This document shows positions 1 through 5,972 of a stretch of 18,945 nt of DNA, piece by piece. The notes below the pieces were generated by a model. The model saw only the letters and a program-made list of their open reading frames with translations. It ran no database searches and was not told where the DNA came from. Each line of letters begins with the position of its first letter. Position 1 is the stretch's first letter. This DNA comes from Hyphomicrobium sp. (GTDB taxonomy: Bacteria > Pseudomonadota > Alphaproteobacteria > Rhizobiales > Hyphomicrobiaceae): contig JAUWCP010000023.1 in assembly GCA_030609245.1 (NCBI GenBank), positions 1-18,945 of the forward strand, written 5' to 3'. The translations under genes were made by a program, and so were the position numbers.

Positions 1-127
1 TTCTACAGACGAAACAGACAAGAAGGAAAGAAAAAGCCCACTGGCGCAACGCAAGTCCCGGAAGGGTCATAAACAAAACCAAGGCCGTGGCCGTGAGCAG
101 CCACGCGGTGTCGCCTGTATCAATCAT
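1..127 (-). pseudogene. AmtB-family ammonium transporter, N-terminal fragment, cut by the window edge and probably broken
   Basis: Reading leftward from an ATG at 127, the first 27 or so residues (starting MIDTGDTAWLLTATALVLFM) match the first transmembrane helix of Amt/Mep ammonium channels, which normally continues PGLALFYGG. Here the match runs through PGLAL and then changes abruptly to RQWAFSFLLVCF, with no frame that restores FYGG before base 1. A GGGAG Shine-Dalgarno sequence lies about 8 bases upstream of the ATG, so the start looks genuine. The frame is open to the edge (42 codons). I infer that the coding sequence was interrupted by a rearrangement or deletion just after helix 1. Alternatively, a divergent Amt-like protein continues outside the window. 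The family match is good although short; the broken state is less certain. Confidence 0.5.
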
Positions 128-465
128 GGAAGGATCTCCCGCGAATAGTCCACGGGCAAAGTTCTCTGGACCGGAGCCTTAAGGGGCAATGTCTCGCGTG
201 CGCCGGCCCAACCCGCGGATGCCTAGCACTGATGCAAGGGCGCCATTATAGGCGCACGCAGTCACGATTCTAGCTGTTGTGCACAGTTCTCAGCCCCGGT
301 GAGTCCAGATTGAAGGGCATGCAAGCTTGGTCCGTTTATTGTCCGGCGGCGTCAGGCGGCAGGAGTTCGGTGACGTCACTGAAGCTCGCTTCGTGGTTTT
401 CGAGGTGGTGCACGCTGCCACCAGATAAGATGACCTAAATCCGACGATCTACTATAGAGTTGCGT
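128..465. other. Non-coding stretch between the amtB fragment and a small plus-strand ORF
   Basis: I see no convincing gene here. It should contain the promoter of the leftward amtB fragment. I looked for a sigma-54 element; the nearest candidate (TGGCGCCCTTGCA on the minus strand, around 233-246) has the two boxes about three bases too close. A short hairpin, GCGCC/GGCGC with loop attata, lies at 240-255 and has no T-run. Confidence 0.5.
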
Positions 466-702
466 ATGGAGAATACAGCACCCTATCGGTGGATCATTCG
501 GCAAGAGATCAGAGCTCTTTCGCCAGGTGCAGCCTTCGAAATCAAGTTCGATCAGATTGGAGACGTGTTCCCGCCTGGGATGGTTGGTGATGGCGCCCAC
601 CTGAAGACGTTGCGCGACGTCCGCGCCTTTGCCGAGGATGCTCGATGCATCGCGACCAAGGACGACAAGCTGAAAGCGTTCGTTTTTCGCAAGCGACAAT
701 AG
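466..702 (+). CDS. Small hypothetical protein, 78 aa
   Basis: I do not recognise this protein. It begins MENTAPYRWI and ends DDKLKAFVFRKRQ. It has mixed charge, no membrane segment and no signal peptide, so a small cytoplasmic protein is expected. An in-frame TTG lies six bases upstream at 460, but the ATG at 466 is the more usual choice. The ribosome binding site is weak (only AGAG at 456-459). Amino acid composition and GC-rich third positions look like coding sequence rather than a random frame. It is isolated, facing the minus-strand genes to its right tail to tail. Function unknown. Confidence 0.5.
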   Translation: MENTAPYRWIIRQEIRALSPGAAFEIKFDQIGDVFPPGMVGDGAHLKTLRDVRAFAEDARCIATKDDKLKAFVFRKRQ

Positions 703-734
703 AACGCCCAGTGCCTAGCTAGCACAGCACACCC

Positions 735-1076
735 CTAATTCGATTTTCTGCGCGGACTGCCCGGCACGAATGGGCTCTCAAGTGAAACGGGATCGCTCCC
801 GGGAAAGGTGCCCTTCAGCGCCTCATCCAGTTCGTCATCAACCTCGCCTTTGCGGTCGTCGCTCCTCTTGAAGTCGCCGAGCTTCAATCCGATAGCCTTA
901 ACGGCCGCTTCGGGGAGCACTCCCAACGCTTCGACCTTTTCATTGGGCGCCATCACTGCGGCAATAAGGGCCTCCGCCTTAACGGGATCCGCCTCGGCCA
1001 CAAAGTAGACTGTCCGCAGGGGCAGGCCGCCTTCCAACGGATCGGTGGTTACCAGGACAATCTGACCATCTGCCAT
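735..1076 (-). CDS. Small hypothetical protein with FPxSDP-type C-terminal tail, 113 aa
   Basis: Two parts are visible. Residues 1 to about 70 look like a compact alpha/beta domain (strand-rich start, then AEADPVKAEALIAAVMAPNE and VEALGVLPEAAVKAIGL). Residues 78-105 form an acidic segment leading into LDEALKGTFPGSDPVS. That last motif resembles the DEALxxTFPASDP tail found on many short alphaproteobacterial proteins of unknown role; this is from memory. There is no signal peptide or membrane helix. The ATG at 1076 has only a weak upstream purine stretch. It lies 63 bases downstream of the GYD-domain gene on the same strand, so the two may be co-transcribed. No function can be assigned. Confidence 0.75.
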   Translation of the reverse strand: MADGQIVLVTTDPLEGGLPLRTVYFVAEADPVKAEALIAAVMAPNEKVEALGVLPEAAVKAIGLKLGDFKRSDDRKGEVDDELDEALKGTFPGSDPVSLESPFVPGSPRRKSN

Positions 1077-1139
1077 ACCGCTAATGTGGGACGTCTGCAG
1101 GGGGAGAAACAGTGGGCCCCGAGTATAGCGAGCGACGTC

Positions 1140-1433
1140 TCAAACCATCTTGCCGAGGATCTTTGTCGTTTCGTCGAACGAGAAGGCGCGCAGTGTCTCG
1201 GTGCGCACGTTGCCGCGCGAGGCAACACTCAACATAAGCGCGGTCGCGGCCTCGTCGTCTGGTGCTTCGCAGATCGTAATAATATCGTGCCGTCCGAGCG
1301 TCCAATACATGTCCTTGACGGTGACGCCGGTCTTTTTGGCCATCTCCGTGAAGACCTGTGCGCGGCCGATCGTTTCCTTCACATTGCGAATGCCCTGATC
1401 CGTGAAGCTAGCGATTACAACAAAAGTAGCCAT
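1140..1433 (-). CDS. GYD domain-containing protein, 97 aa
   Basis: The sequence reads ATFVVIASFTDQGIRNVKET, then GVTVKDMYWTLGRHDIITI, then EAPDDEAATALMLSVASRGN and VRTETLRAF. This is the full pattern of the GYD family (Pfam GYD), small ferredoxin-like-fold proteins of about 95-105 residues with no established biochemical role. The name-giving triplet is GRHD here (usually GxYD). The frame is open from an ATG at 1448, but AAGGAGG at 1439-1445 lies five bases before the ATG at 1433, which decides the start. The first gene of a likely two-gene unit with the FPxSDP-tail protein downstream. Confidence 0.88.
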   Translation of the reverse strand: MATFVVIASFTDQGIRNVKETIGRAQVFTEMAKKTGVTVKDMYWTLGRHDIITICEAPDDEAATALMLSVASRGNVRTETLRAFSFDETTKILGKMV

Positions 1434-1438
1434 AGCAG

Positions 1439-1445
1439 CCTCCTT
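1439..1445 (-). promoter_or_regulatory. Strong Shine-Dalgarno sequence of the GYD-domain gene
   Basis: On the minus strand this reads AAGGAGG, five bases before the ATG at 1433. It lies inside the longer open frame beginning at 1448, so it argues against that upstream start. Confidence 0.8.
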
Positions 1446-1621
1446 CATGGCCGCCCGCCCAACCGTCGTCGGCGAAGCCTACTATGAGCTGACACCAGGT
1501 GGCAGGTCTTGGAAACGAAAACCCCGGCACTGTGAAGGGGTCAAAGCATGGCGTGGTTCTCGATGCTAACAGCGCTTGAGGAGTACTAGAATCGCTTCAA
1601 ACGCCCTGATGCGGTGAGGGA

Positions 1622-1699
1622 TGCAATGTCCGCTTTTGGCACTTAGCGGACATGGATGCCGCGTCTGAGAATGTGTGCTTCTGGGGGTAAAGCGGACGT
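1622..1699. repeat. Degenerate Hyphomicrobiales intergenic repeat (CPLSAKSGH type)
   Basis: ATGTCCGCT at 1626-1634 and AGCGGACAT at 1645-1653 form a perfect 9-base inverted repeat around a 10-base loop, and a further partial copy AAGCGGACGT lies at 1690-1699. The minus-strand translation contains VRFTP and CPLSAKSGH, the signature of spurious proteins predicted across many rhizobial genomes from this repeat. The repeat identity is from memory; the inverted repeat is directly visible. Confidence 0.6.
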
Positions 1700-1823
1700 C
1701 CTCGACGGCGCCGATAAGGGTTGGATCACCGCTATTCAATTCCCTAGGCCTCAGTCTCGTCTGCCTCTCGACGGGAAGCTGACCAAATACATCTGAAAAA
1801 GTTGCCGCGGTCCCGTGTGTGGG

Positions 1824-1835
1824 ATTGTCGACAAT
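1824..1835. promoter_or_regulatory. Perfect 12-base palindrome, GntR-like operator candidate
   Basis: The sequence ATTGTCGACAAT is a perfect palindrome with TTGT and ACAA half-sites, the general shape of operators bound by GntR-family repressors. The nearest downstream gene on the minus strand starts almost 400 bases away, so the target is unclear. One 12-base palindrome can occur by chance. Confidence 0.35.
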
Positions 1836-1942
1836 GCAAGGCCCCCGCCCCTTGGGGGGCCGGGGTAAGGTGTCAGTCGGCGGCGTTCGGGGCAAAGACG
1901 CGAACAGCTACTCTCTATCATTAGAGGCAACATGCGCGCGGC

Positions 1943-1961
1943 TGGTACCTATGTGGTACCT
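1943..1961. repeat. Tandem TGGTACCT repeat, 11-base period
   Basis: TGGTACCT occurs at 1943-1950 and again at 1954-1961, exactly 11 bases apart, about one helical turn. Each copy contains the palindrome GGTACC, so the pair can also fold into a 6-bp hairpin with loop tatgt followed by TTTT (1961-1964). It could be a tandem operator or a small hairpin. Confidence 0.45.
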
Positions 1962-2009
1962 TTTCTTCAACAGCTGCTAGGATGCGATGGAATAACTTAT
2001 TGAAATCAT

Positions 2010-2085
<76 letters not shown>

Positions 2086-2438
2086 CTTTAACTAGCATAC
2101 GCCCGTTAGGCGGGCGCTTATACCTTGCTGCATCATTGTCGCCAACCATCCGTCTTCTTTGTTCGTGTGTATTGTTTTCGCAGTGGCATTTCACGGAGTA
2201 GGAGCGATGGCTGTTGCTTACAGGCGCGCAAGAGTTCACTGGAAATCCGTGTCTAGAGGACTCGAAAATCTGCGCGGCGGCTTCGCCCGTTTCAGGCGCT
2301 GACTAACAAACGAAACGTCTGAGGCGGGAAAATGGGCGCCGCGCCCGGTGTGCAAGCGGCCGGCCAGAATCCCGGATTGTACCTATTTTCGCGTTCATCA
2401 TTTGCCTGTTGTGTTCGACAGTGGCAGGCGGGCCAGCG
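2086..2438. other. Spacer between tRNA-Thr and the exported-protein gene
   Basis: Apart from the tRNA-Thr promoter and leader hairpin at its left end, I see no gene. The part from about 2240 to 2380 is GC-rich with several short inverted motifs and no recognisable element. No rho-independent terminator with a T-run is visible downstream of the exported-protein gene; only a GCCTG/CAGGC stem near 2410-2430 is present. Confidence 0.5.
2117..2145 (-). promoter_or_regulatory. Sigma-70-type promoter of tRNA-Thr
   Basis: On the minus strand TTGGCG (2140-2145) is followed after exactly 17 bases by TATAAG (2117-2122). This close match to the housekeeping consensus predicts a transcript start near 2110, about 25 bases before the mature tRNA. 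A GCCCG/CGGGC hairpin (2101-2115) would lie in the short 5' leader. Confidence 0.7.
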
Positions 2439-2768
2439 CTATTCTCCCAAGAACCGCTCGTAGACTTTGTCGACGGCGTTCGCCATGCCGAGGGAGGGCT
2501 CCACTTTGCAAATGAGCGTCACCTCTTCAATGATCGTGTTATCGTCGAGTTCTGTCCCCGCCTTGCGTGCTCCGCCATTCTCTGCGTTGCGGCCCGACCA
2601 ATAACCCAAGATCCAATTTTTACCTTGCGTCAGGCCTTCGTGCTGCCACTTGGTGCACGTTGAGATCGAGCCGAAACCGAAAGTGACACGCGCCGCGGTC
2701 GGCTCCGCCTTCGCAGCCGCAACGAGAAGGCAAAACGTCGATAGGGTGCACGCAACAATTCGGACCAT
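2439..2768 (-). CDS. Exported protein, Rap1a/HdeA-like small periplasmic family, 109 aa
   Basis: The N-terminus MVRIVACTLSTFCLLVAAAKA is a Sec signal peptide with likely cleavage after AKA (residue 21). The mature part has one Cys in STCTKW, then KNWILGYWSG, then LDDNTIIEEVTLICK and a final amphipathic AVDKVYERFLGE. The pattern of Cys, W-LG-x-x-SG, a middle helix with a second Cys and a final helix is shared by small periplasmic alphaproteobacterial proteins related to the Rap1a/Tai and HdeA folds; this is from memory and the assignment is tentative. The two cysteines could form a disulfide. Exact role unknown; a chaperone or immunity-like function would be speculation. It lies downstream of another small exported protein on the same strand. 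Confidence 0.75.
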   Translation of the reverse strand: MVRIVACTLSTFCLLVAAAKAEPTAARVTFGFGSISTCTKWQHEGLTQGKNWILGYWSGRNAENGGARKAGTELDDNTIIEEVTLICKVEPSLGMANAVDKVYERFLGE

Positions 2769-2878
2769 TTTCTAACTCCATCTTCCCTGTCCGTTGGGAC
2801 GGCTTTGTCGCAGACGCTCCAGTCGCTCGTCCTACTCGCGGATGCGATTACCAAAGACCCCGCAGTGTTTCAATCAGC

Positions 2879-3079
2879 TTACTTATTCGTCACCGTGAAG
2901 GCACCGCGAAGCCCGCCGGCCTTAAGCTCCGTCATGAGTGCGCTCTTGAGGTTCTCGCAGAGGCCTTTGACGGCTGCGCGGGCTTTGGCGAGCCGCATCT
3001 CATCAGGTTCGCCCGAAAGCGCGTCAAATGTGAGAAGTGCGCAAGCGGCAAGAGCGGCACCAGTAATTTTCAAGCCCAT
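2879..3079 (-). CDS. Small exported protein, 66 aa, possibly truncated Tll0287-like (DUF3365) domain
   Basis: The start is the ATG at 3079, because AAGGAGGT at 3085-3092 lies five bases upstream; the longer frame from 3115 adds a poor leader. The N-terminus MGLKITGAALAACALLTFDA is a signal peptide; an LAAC sequence resembles a lipobox but sits unusually early. The mature part has AVKGLCENLKSALMTELKAG and GLRGAFTVTNK. This resembles the first half of DUF3365/Tll0287 haem proteins, in which a helix is followed by GGPxxAIxVC. Here the VC cysteine is T and the protein stops three residues later, so it may be a truncated relative or a distinct short family. It lies about 110 bases upstream of the next exported-protein gene on the same strand. 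Confidence 0.68.
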   Translation of the reverse strand: MGLKITGAALAACALLTFDALSGEPDEMRLAKARAAVKGLCENLKSALMTELKAGGLRGAFTVTNK

Positions 3080-3115
3080 GCGGCACCTCCTTGGATGACG
3101 CAACGAGAGCTTCAC

Positions 3116-3321
3116 CTCCGGGCAGCGCGGAGGTCGTGAGCTGCCTCAAGGCGCAGTGCCAACGGCAATTCTGGGCGCCCCGCCAATAACTCTTGTGGAT
3201 CTATCGAAAAAGTTCCGCACTCGAACAAAATGCCACCGCGTATCTGAGATGCAATTTCTGGGCAATGCTACAGAATAACAGTTCACCCTATTCGAATAAG
3301 CGATACTAGGGGAGGTGCAAC
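3116..3321. other. Divergent intergenic region before the bactofilin gene
   Basis: This spacer carries the 5' regions of the leftward exported-protein gene and the rightward bactofilin gene. I found no -35/-10 pair with good spacing on either strand. The bactofilin ribosome binding site GGGGAGG lies at its right end. Confidence 0.4.
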
Positions 3322-3843
3322 GTGTTCAGCAGCGACACCGACAAGGCTCAATCAAATTTTCCGAAGCCTCCGCCCATTACAGCGCGCTCTGCGCCACAAG
3401 GAAATGCGTCGGATCGCTCAGAAGGCTTCACGGTTGATTCCCTCGCGGCAACCGGTGTTTCCGTAATCGGCAACGATCTCACTATTCTTGGCGAGAAGAT
3501 CACGATCGTCTCTCAGAATAAGCTTCACGTCGAAGGTCACGTCATAGGCGATGTCCACGGCAAGCAGGTGGTCATCGGCAAGGGTGGTTCGGTGACGGGC
3601 AATGTTTATGCGGAAAAAGTCGACGTAAGCGGCGACGTACGCGGTGCTATACGGGCGCTGGCCGTAGCCCTGCATGGGTCGGCGAACGTCGACGGTGACA
3701 TCATGAGCCAGACGTTGTCGATTTCCCAAGGGGCTGCGTTCGATGGGCGCTCACTGCGAACCAAGAATCCCAGCGAGCTTATTCCCATTCTCGATGTTGA
3801 AGCGATTGCAAGTCAGTCCGGCAACGCAGGCAATACAACTTGA
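3322..3843 (+). CDS. Bactofilin (polymer-forming cytoskeletal protein), 173 aa
   Basis: Bactofilins form nucleotide-independent filaments that scaffold cell-wall or stalk enzymes at the inner membrane. Residues about 45-145 show the right-handed beta-helix repeat typical of the family: SVIGNDLTILGEK, LHVEGHVIGDVHG, VVIGKGGSVTGNV, VDVSGDVRGAI and ANVDGDIMSQTLSI, each a short strand rung ending in a G-D or G-N turn. A disordered proline-rich N-terminus (residues 1-35) and a short C-terminal tail flank it, as is usual. The start is GTG at 3322, with GGGGAGG five bases upstream. The gene stands alone, divergent from the small exported proteins. The family assignment is firm; the specific role in this organism cannot be read from the sequence. 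Confidence 0.92.
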   Translation: MFSSDTDKAQSNFPKPPPITARSAPQGNASDRSEGFTVDSLAATGVSVIGNDLTILGEKITIVSQNKLHVEGHVIGDVHGKQVVIGKGGSVTGNVYAEKVDVSGDVRGAIRALAVALHGSANVDGDIMSQTLSISQGAAFDGRSLRTKNPSELIPILDVEAIASQSGNAGNTT

Positions 3844-3983
3844 GTGTGCGCCGCGGAGTGCGCCTTGTGTCGCGCGTGTGCGCTTAGGCGCCAGCAGACG
3901 TGAAAAACCGGTCAAATGGGTCAATATGATCGGAACATGCTCTAGGCCGTGCGTCGTCTTCCTGTCGTCTTCGCGCACGCCAG

Positions 3984-4030
3984 ACATGCCCTCGTAGACT
4001 TAGAGTTTAATTAGCGTTTTTTTGGCATGT
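3984..4030. repeat. Inverted repeat enclosing a T-run
   Basis: ACATGCC (3984-3990) and GGCATGT (4024-4030) are perfect 7-base complements separated by an AT-rich 33-base loop that includes a run of seven T (near 4017-4023). It lies between the bactofilin and the Tyr/Arg-rich protein gene, and could be a 5' leader fold of the latter. Confidence 0.35.
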
Positions 4031-4075
4031 TGGAGGTGAGTTCGCTCAGGTTCTTTTTGTATGAGGGTTATGAGT

Positions 4076-4399
4076 ATGCGTTTTAAATGTGCGCTTGCCG
4101 CGATTTGCGTGGCGTTCGTGCTGAGCTTCGCTGGCCAGACGCCGGCCGAAGCCGGTGGCTGGCGGGGCTCGTCAGCAAGTCGGGGGTATTCCTATGACCC
4201 CTACGGCTACCGCTACATCCCGCGCGGCTATTATCCTTACTACAACTCGCGCTATTGGCGGCCGGCCTGGCAAATGCGCGGCTCCCGCGTCTCTTACCAG
4301 CATCCGCCGTATTACCCCGCCTGGGGCTATCCCGTTGGCGGTTGCCGCAAGGCCTGCAAGAAGCGCCGCTATTATCGGCGTCATCGTCGCCACTGGTAA
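4076..4399 (+). CDS. Exported Tyr/Arg-rich protein with strongly basic C-terminus, 107 aa
   Basis: The N-terminus MRFKCALAAICVAFVLSFAG ending PAEA is a clear Sec signal peptide, cleaved after AEA at about residue 26. The mature protein is rich in Tyr, Arg, Gly and Pro (YDPYGYRYIPRGYYPYYNSR, then PPYYPAWGYP) and ends in the highly basic KKRRYYRRHRRHW. Short exported proteins of this composition are common in Hyphomicrobiales and have no established function; cell-envelope binding is a guess. Three in-frame ATGs exist at 4061, 4070 and 4076. GAGGG at 4063-4067, eight bases before 4076, favours the last; the upstream options would add five residues or fewer. The gene converges on rlmB. Confidence 0.78.
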   Translation: MRFKCALAAICVAFVLSFAGQTPAEAGGWRGSSASRGYSYDPYGYRYIPRGYYPYYNSRYWRPAWQMRGSRVSYQHPPYYPAWGYPVGGCRKACKKRRYYRRHRRHW

Positions 4400-4428
4400 G
4401 ACCGCTTTTGCGTGATCGTATTGGAGAG

Positions 4429-4448
4429 GCCGCGGTGTGCCACGCGGC
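4429..4448. terminator. GC-rich hairpin between convergent genes, weak terminator candidate
   Basis: GCCGCG (4429-4434) pairs with CGCGGC (4443-4448), with TG/CA pairing inside. It lies in the 88-base gap where the Tyr/Arg-rich gene and rlmB converge, a plausible place for a bidirectional stop. Neither side has a T-run, so intrinsic termination is doubtful. Confidence 0.3.
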
Positions 4449-4487
4449 AGGCTGCATCCTTGCGATCGTCGGTGGCAGCAACCAACG

Positions 4488-5276
4488 CTAAGCTTGAGAT
4501 TTTCGCCGTCGCGCAGCTGCCAGGTGCAGTGCGACGGCTGCGGCGTTGGACACGTTGAGGCTCGTGATGGGCCCCGGCGTAGCGATGCGGCAGAGCCGGT
4601 CGCAAGTCGTACGGGTCAGCTCGCGCAAACCCTTACCTTCTGCGCCCAGGACCAGAGCGACGCGCCCCGTAAGCGGTTCATCGTCAATCAATTCGCCGGT
4701 TTCATCGAGGCCCACGATTGCGAAATTGAGGTCCTTCAATTCAACGAGCGCGCGCGAGAGGTTCTGCACGAGAACGACCGGGACGTGCTCAAGTGCGCCG
4801 GAGGCAGACTTGGCAAGCGCGCCATCGAGCGGCGGGCTGTGGCGGCGAGTCATGACGAGACCTGCAGCGCCGAACACAGCACCTGAACGCAGCACGGCGC
4901 CGACATTGTGCGGGTCGGTGACGTGATCGAGCACGATCAGCGGGCCATTGGTCTCGGCGTGCTGTGCGATCTCTTCAAGGGCGGGTTCATCGAGCGGCTG
5001 GGTCTCGAGCATCACGCCCTGGTGCACGGTGTCGGGGCCAAGGATGCGATCGAGCGCGCGTGGGAGGACACGCTCTGGGGCGACTTGGCGATCGGAAAGA
5101 ACCTCACTCAACCGGTTCTCCGCGTTCTCAGTCATGAGCAGGCGATCGATCTTACGGTCCAGGTTCATGAGCGCGGCCTCAACGGCGTGCACGCCAAAGA
5201 GCCGGACGATCCCTTCGTCGCGCTGGGGCCGCCCATTTCCTGACTTGGTTCGTTGCAGCTGACGTGAGGCGCCCAT
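4488..5276 (-). CDS. rlmB: 23S rRNA (guanosine-2'-O)-methyltransferase RlmB, SpoU/TrmH family, 262 aa
   Basis: RlmB methylates the 2'-OH of G2251 (E. coli numbering) in the 23S rRNA peptidyl-transferase loop, using S-adenosylmethionine. Residues 25-105 form the small RNA-binding substrate domain (LFGVHAVEAAL to VHQGVML). The SPOUT catalytic domain follows, with all three knot motifs: motif 1 LDHVTDPHNVGAVLRSG (residues 116-132, conserved Asn124 and Arg130), motif 2 LVLGAEGKGLR (208-218, Glu213) and motif 3 ITSLNVSNAAAVAL (237-250). Length fits RlmB (about 245-260) with a short basic N-terminal extension. The ATG at 5276 has only a distant AAGGA upstream. A TrmH-type tRNA methyltransferase is the alternative, but the N-terminal substrate domain favours RlmB. 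Its position beside tRNA-Tyr/Gly and secE is typical of alphaproteobacteria. Confidence 0.9.
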   Translation of the reverse strand: MGASRQLQRTKSGNGRPQRDEGIVRLFGVHAVEAALMNLDRKIDRLLMTENAENRLSEVLSDRQVAPERVLPRALDRILGPDTVHQGVMLETQPLDEPALEEIAQHAETNGPLIVLDHVTDPHNVGAVLRSGAVFGAAGLVMTRRHSPPLDGALAKSASGALEHVPVVLVQNLSRALVELKDLNFAIVGLDETGELIDDEPLTGRVALVLGAEGKGLRELTRTTCDRLCRIATPGPITSLNVSNAAAVALHLAAARRRKSQA

Positions 5277-5296
5277 TACGATGTGCGTCCTTTTAT

Positions 5297-5342
5297 TCGC
5301 CCAAGGGCGAGCTTAGGGTTGTCGTCGGCCGCTTCAGCGGCC
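5297..5342. other. Two hairpins in the rlmB divergent spacer
   Basis: TCGCC/GGCGA with loop CAAG (5298-5310) and GGCCGC/GCGGCC with loop TTCA (5327-5342) are both perfect stems. They lie between the start of rlmB (minus) and the small membrane protein (plus). They may be structures in the rlmB 5' leader; no promoter was clear on either strand. Confidence 0.35.
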
Positions 5343-5415
5343 ATCGAGAGTGCTCCGATAAACTGCGAGTTTGGTTGGAGCGCAATCTTTTGTTTGGCAG
5401 CGCAGGGAGGCAAGG

Positions 5416-5694
5416 ATGCAGGAGCTGGACCCGACGTGGGGGCGTATGATGAGCGTGTGGTGGCTGCTGGCCTGGCGCACCATGGTTGGTGCTGTGTTGC
5501 TCGGGGCACTTACTGGCGGCGTCTTCGGCGTCTTTGCAGCGCTGGCGGACTGGCCCGCGGACAAGATTCAATCGGTCAGTGCGGTCCTTGTTGGAGTGAT
5601 CGGTGCTTTGTGGGGCATCGTGGTGGTGCGCATGGCGCTCAAGAAGCAGTACGGCGATTTTCGCATTGCCCTTGTGCCCATCTCGCTGGCCTGA
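5416..5694 (+). CDS. Small two-helix membrane protein, 92 aa
   Basis: From the ATG at 5416, preceded after five bases by AGGGAGG (5404-5410), the protein begins MQELDPTWGRMMSVWWLLAW. Two hydrophobic segments are visible: about residues 14-42 (glycine-rich, LLGALTGGVFGVFAAL) and 52-74 (VSAVLVGVIGALWGIVVVRM). A polar C-terminus follows, ALKKQYGDFRIALVPISLA. It is an inner-membrane protein of a conserved alphaproteobacterial type whose function I do not know. The longer frame from 5371 lacks a ribosome binding site and is rejected. The gene precedes the tRNA-Tyr promoter by about 60 bases and is divergent from rlmB. Confidence 0.78.
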   Translation: MQELDPTWGRMMSVWWLLAWRTMVGAVLLGALTGGVFGVFAALADWPADKIQSVSAVLVGVIGALWGIVVVRMALKKQYGDFRIALVPISLA

Positions 5695-5757
5695 GGAGGC
5701 CGTATTACTAAAGCGAAGAGGCGGTGCCTCGCGTTTGCGAAGCCACTCGCGGTGCTA

Positions 5758-5785
5758 TTGACTTTCGGGGCGTCTTCACAATAAA
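5758..5785 (+). promoter_or_regulatory. Candidate promoter upstream of tRNA-Tyr/tRNA-Gly
   Basis: TTGACT (5758-5763) is followed after 16 bases by AATAAA (5780-5785). The -35 box is strong and the -10 box is moderate. It would start transcription near 5792, some 77 bases before tRNA-Tyr. A second, weaker pair is TTCAAC (5809-5814) with TATAGC (5833-5838) at 18 bases, which would give a shorter leader. Confidence 0.45.
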
Positions 5786-5868
5786 CACGGAAGTAATTGC
5801 CCTGCCGCTTCAACGCGCGGGGCGATTTCGTTTATAGCTTGTGCTGCCCAGGTGCTGGCCGAAGTCTT

Positions 5869-5953
5869 GGAGGGGTGCCCGAGTGGCTAAAGGGGACGGA
5901 CTGTAAATCCGTTGGCTATGCCTACGTTGGTTCGAATCCAACCCCCTCCACCA
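5869..5953 (+). tRNA. tRNA-Tyr (anticodon GTA)
   Basis: A class II tRNA of 85 bases. The acceptor stem is GGAGGGG/CCCCTCC, the anticodon loop CTGTAAA gives GTA, a long variable arm follows (TTGGCTATGCCTACG region), and the T arm is GTTGG TTCGAAT CCAAC. The discriminator is A and CCA is encoded (5951-5953). The long variable arm and A73 are standard bacterial tyrosine identity features. It is the first gene of the tRNA-Tyr/tRNA-Gly pair, 19 bases before the latter. Confidence 0.97.
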
Positions 5954-5972
5954 GACCTTCGGTGCAAGCCAA

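Larger units (their letters stand above)
1434..2009. other. 575-base gene-poor stretch with repeat and regulatory-looking elements
   Basis: No convincing coding frame is present; the minus-strand frames that cross it are low-complexity shadows. The stretch contains a rhizobial-type degenerate repeat (1622-1699), a 12-base palindrome (1824-1835), a GC-rich hairpin (1840-1861, GGCCCCC/GGGGGCC, without a T-run) and a tandem TGGTACCT pair (1943-1961). It lies between the 5' end of the GYD gene and the 3' end of tRNA-Thr. It looks like an insertion or decay zone with remnants of a control region. Confidence 0.6.

Noticed and set aside
233..246. Sigma-54 promoter for the amtB fragment (TGGCGCCCTTGCA, minus strand)
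   Set aside because: The GG and GC elements are about three bases too close for a functional -24/-12 promoter.
1840..1861. GC-rich hairpin GGCCCCC/GGGGGCC as a terminator
   Set aside because: No T-run on either strand and no gene ending nearby that would need it.
1566..1895. 109-codon minus-strand frame in the gene-poor region
   Set aside because: Its central part is the spurious translation of the rhizobial intergenic repeat and the rest is Pro/Arg-rich low complexity.
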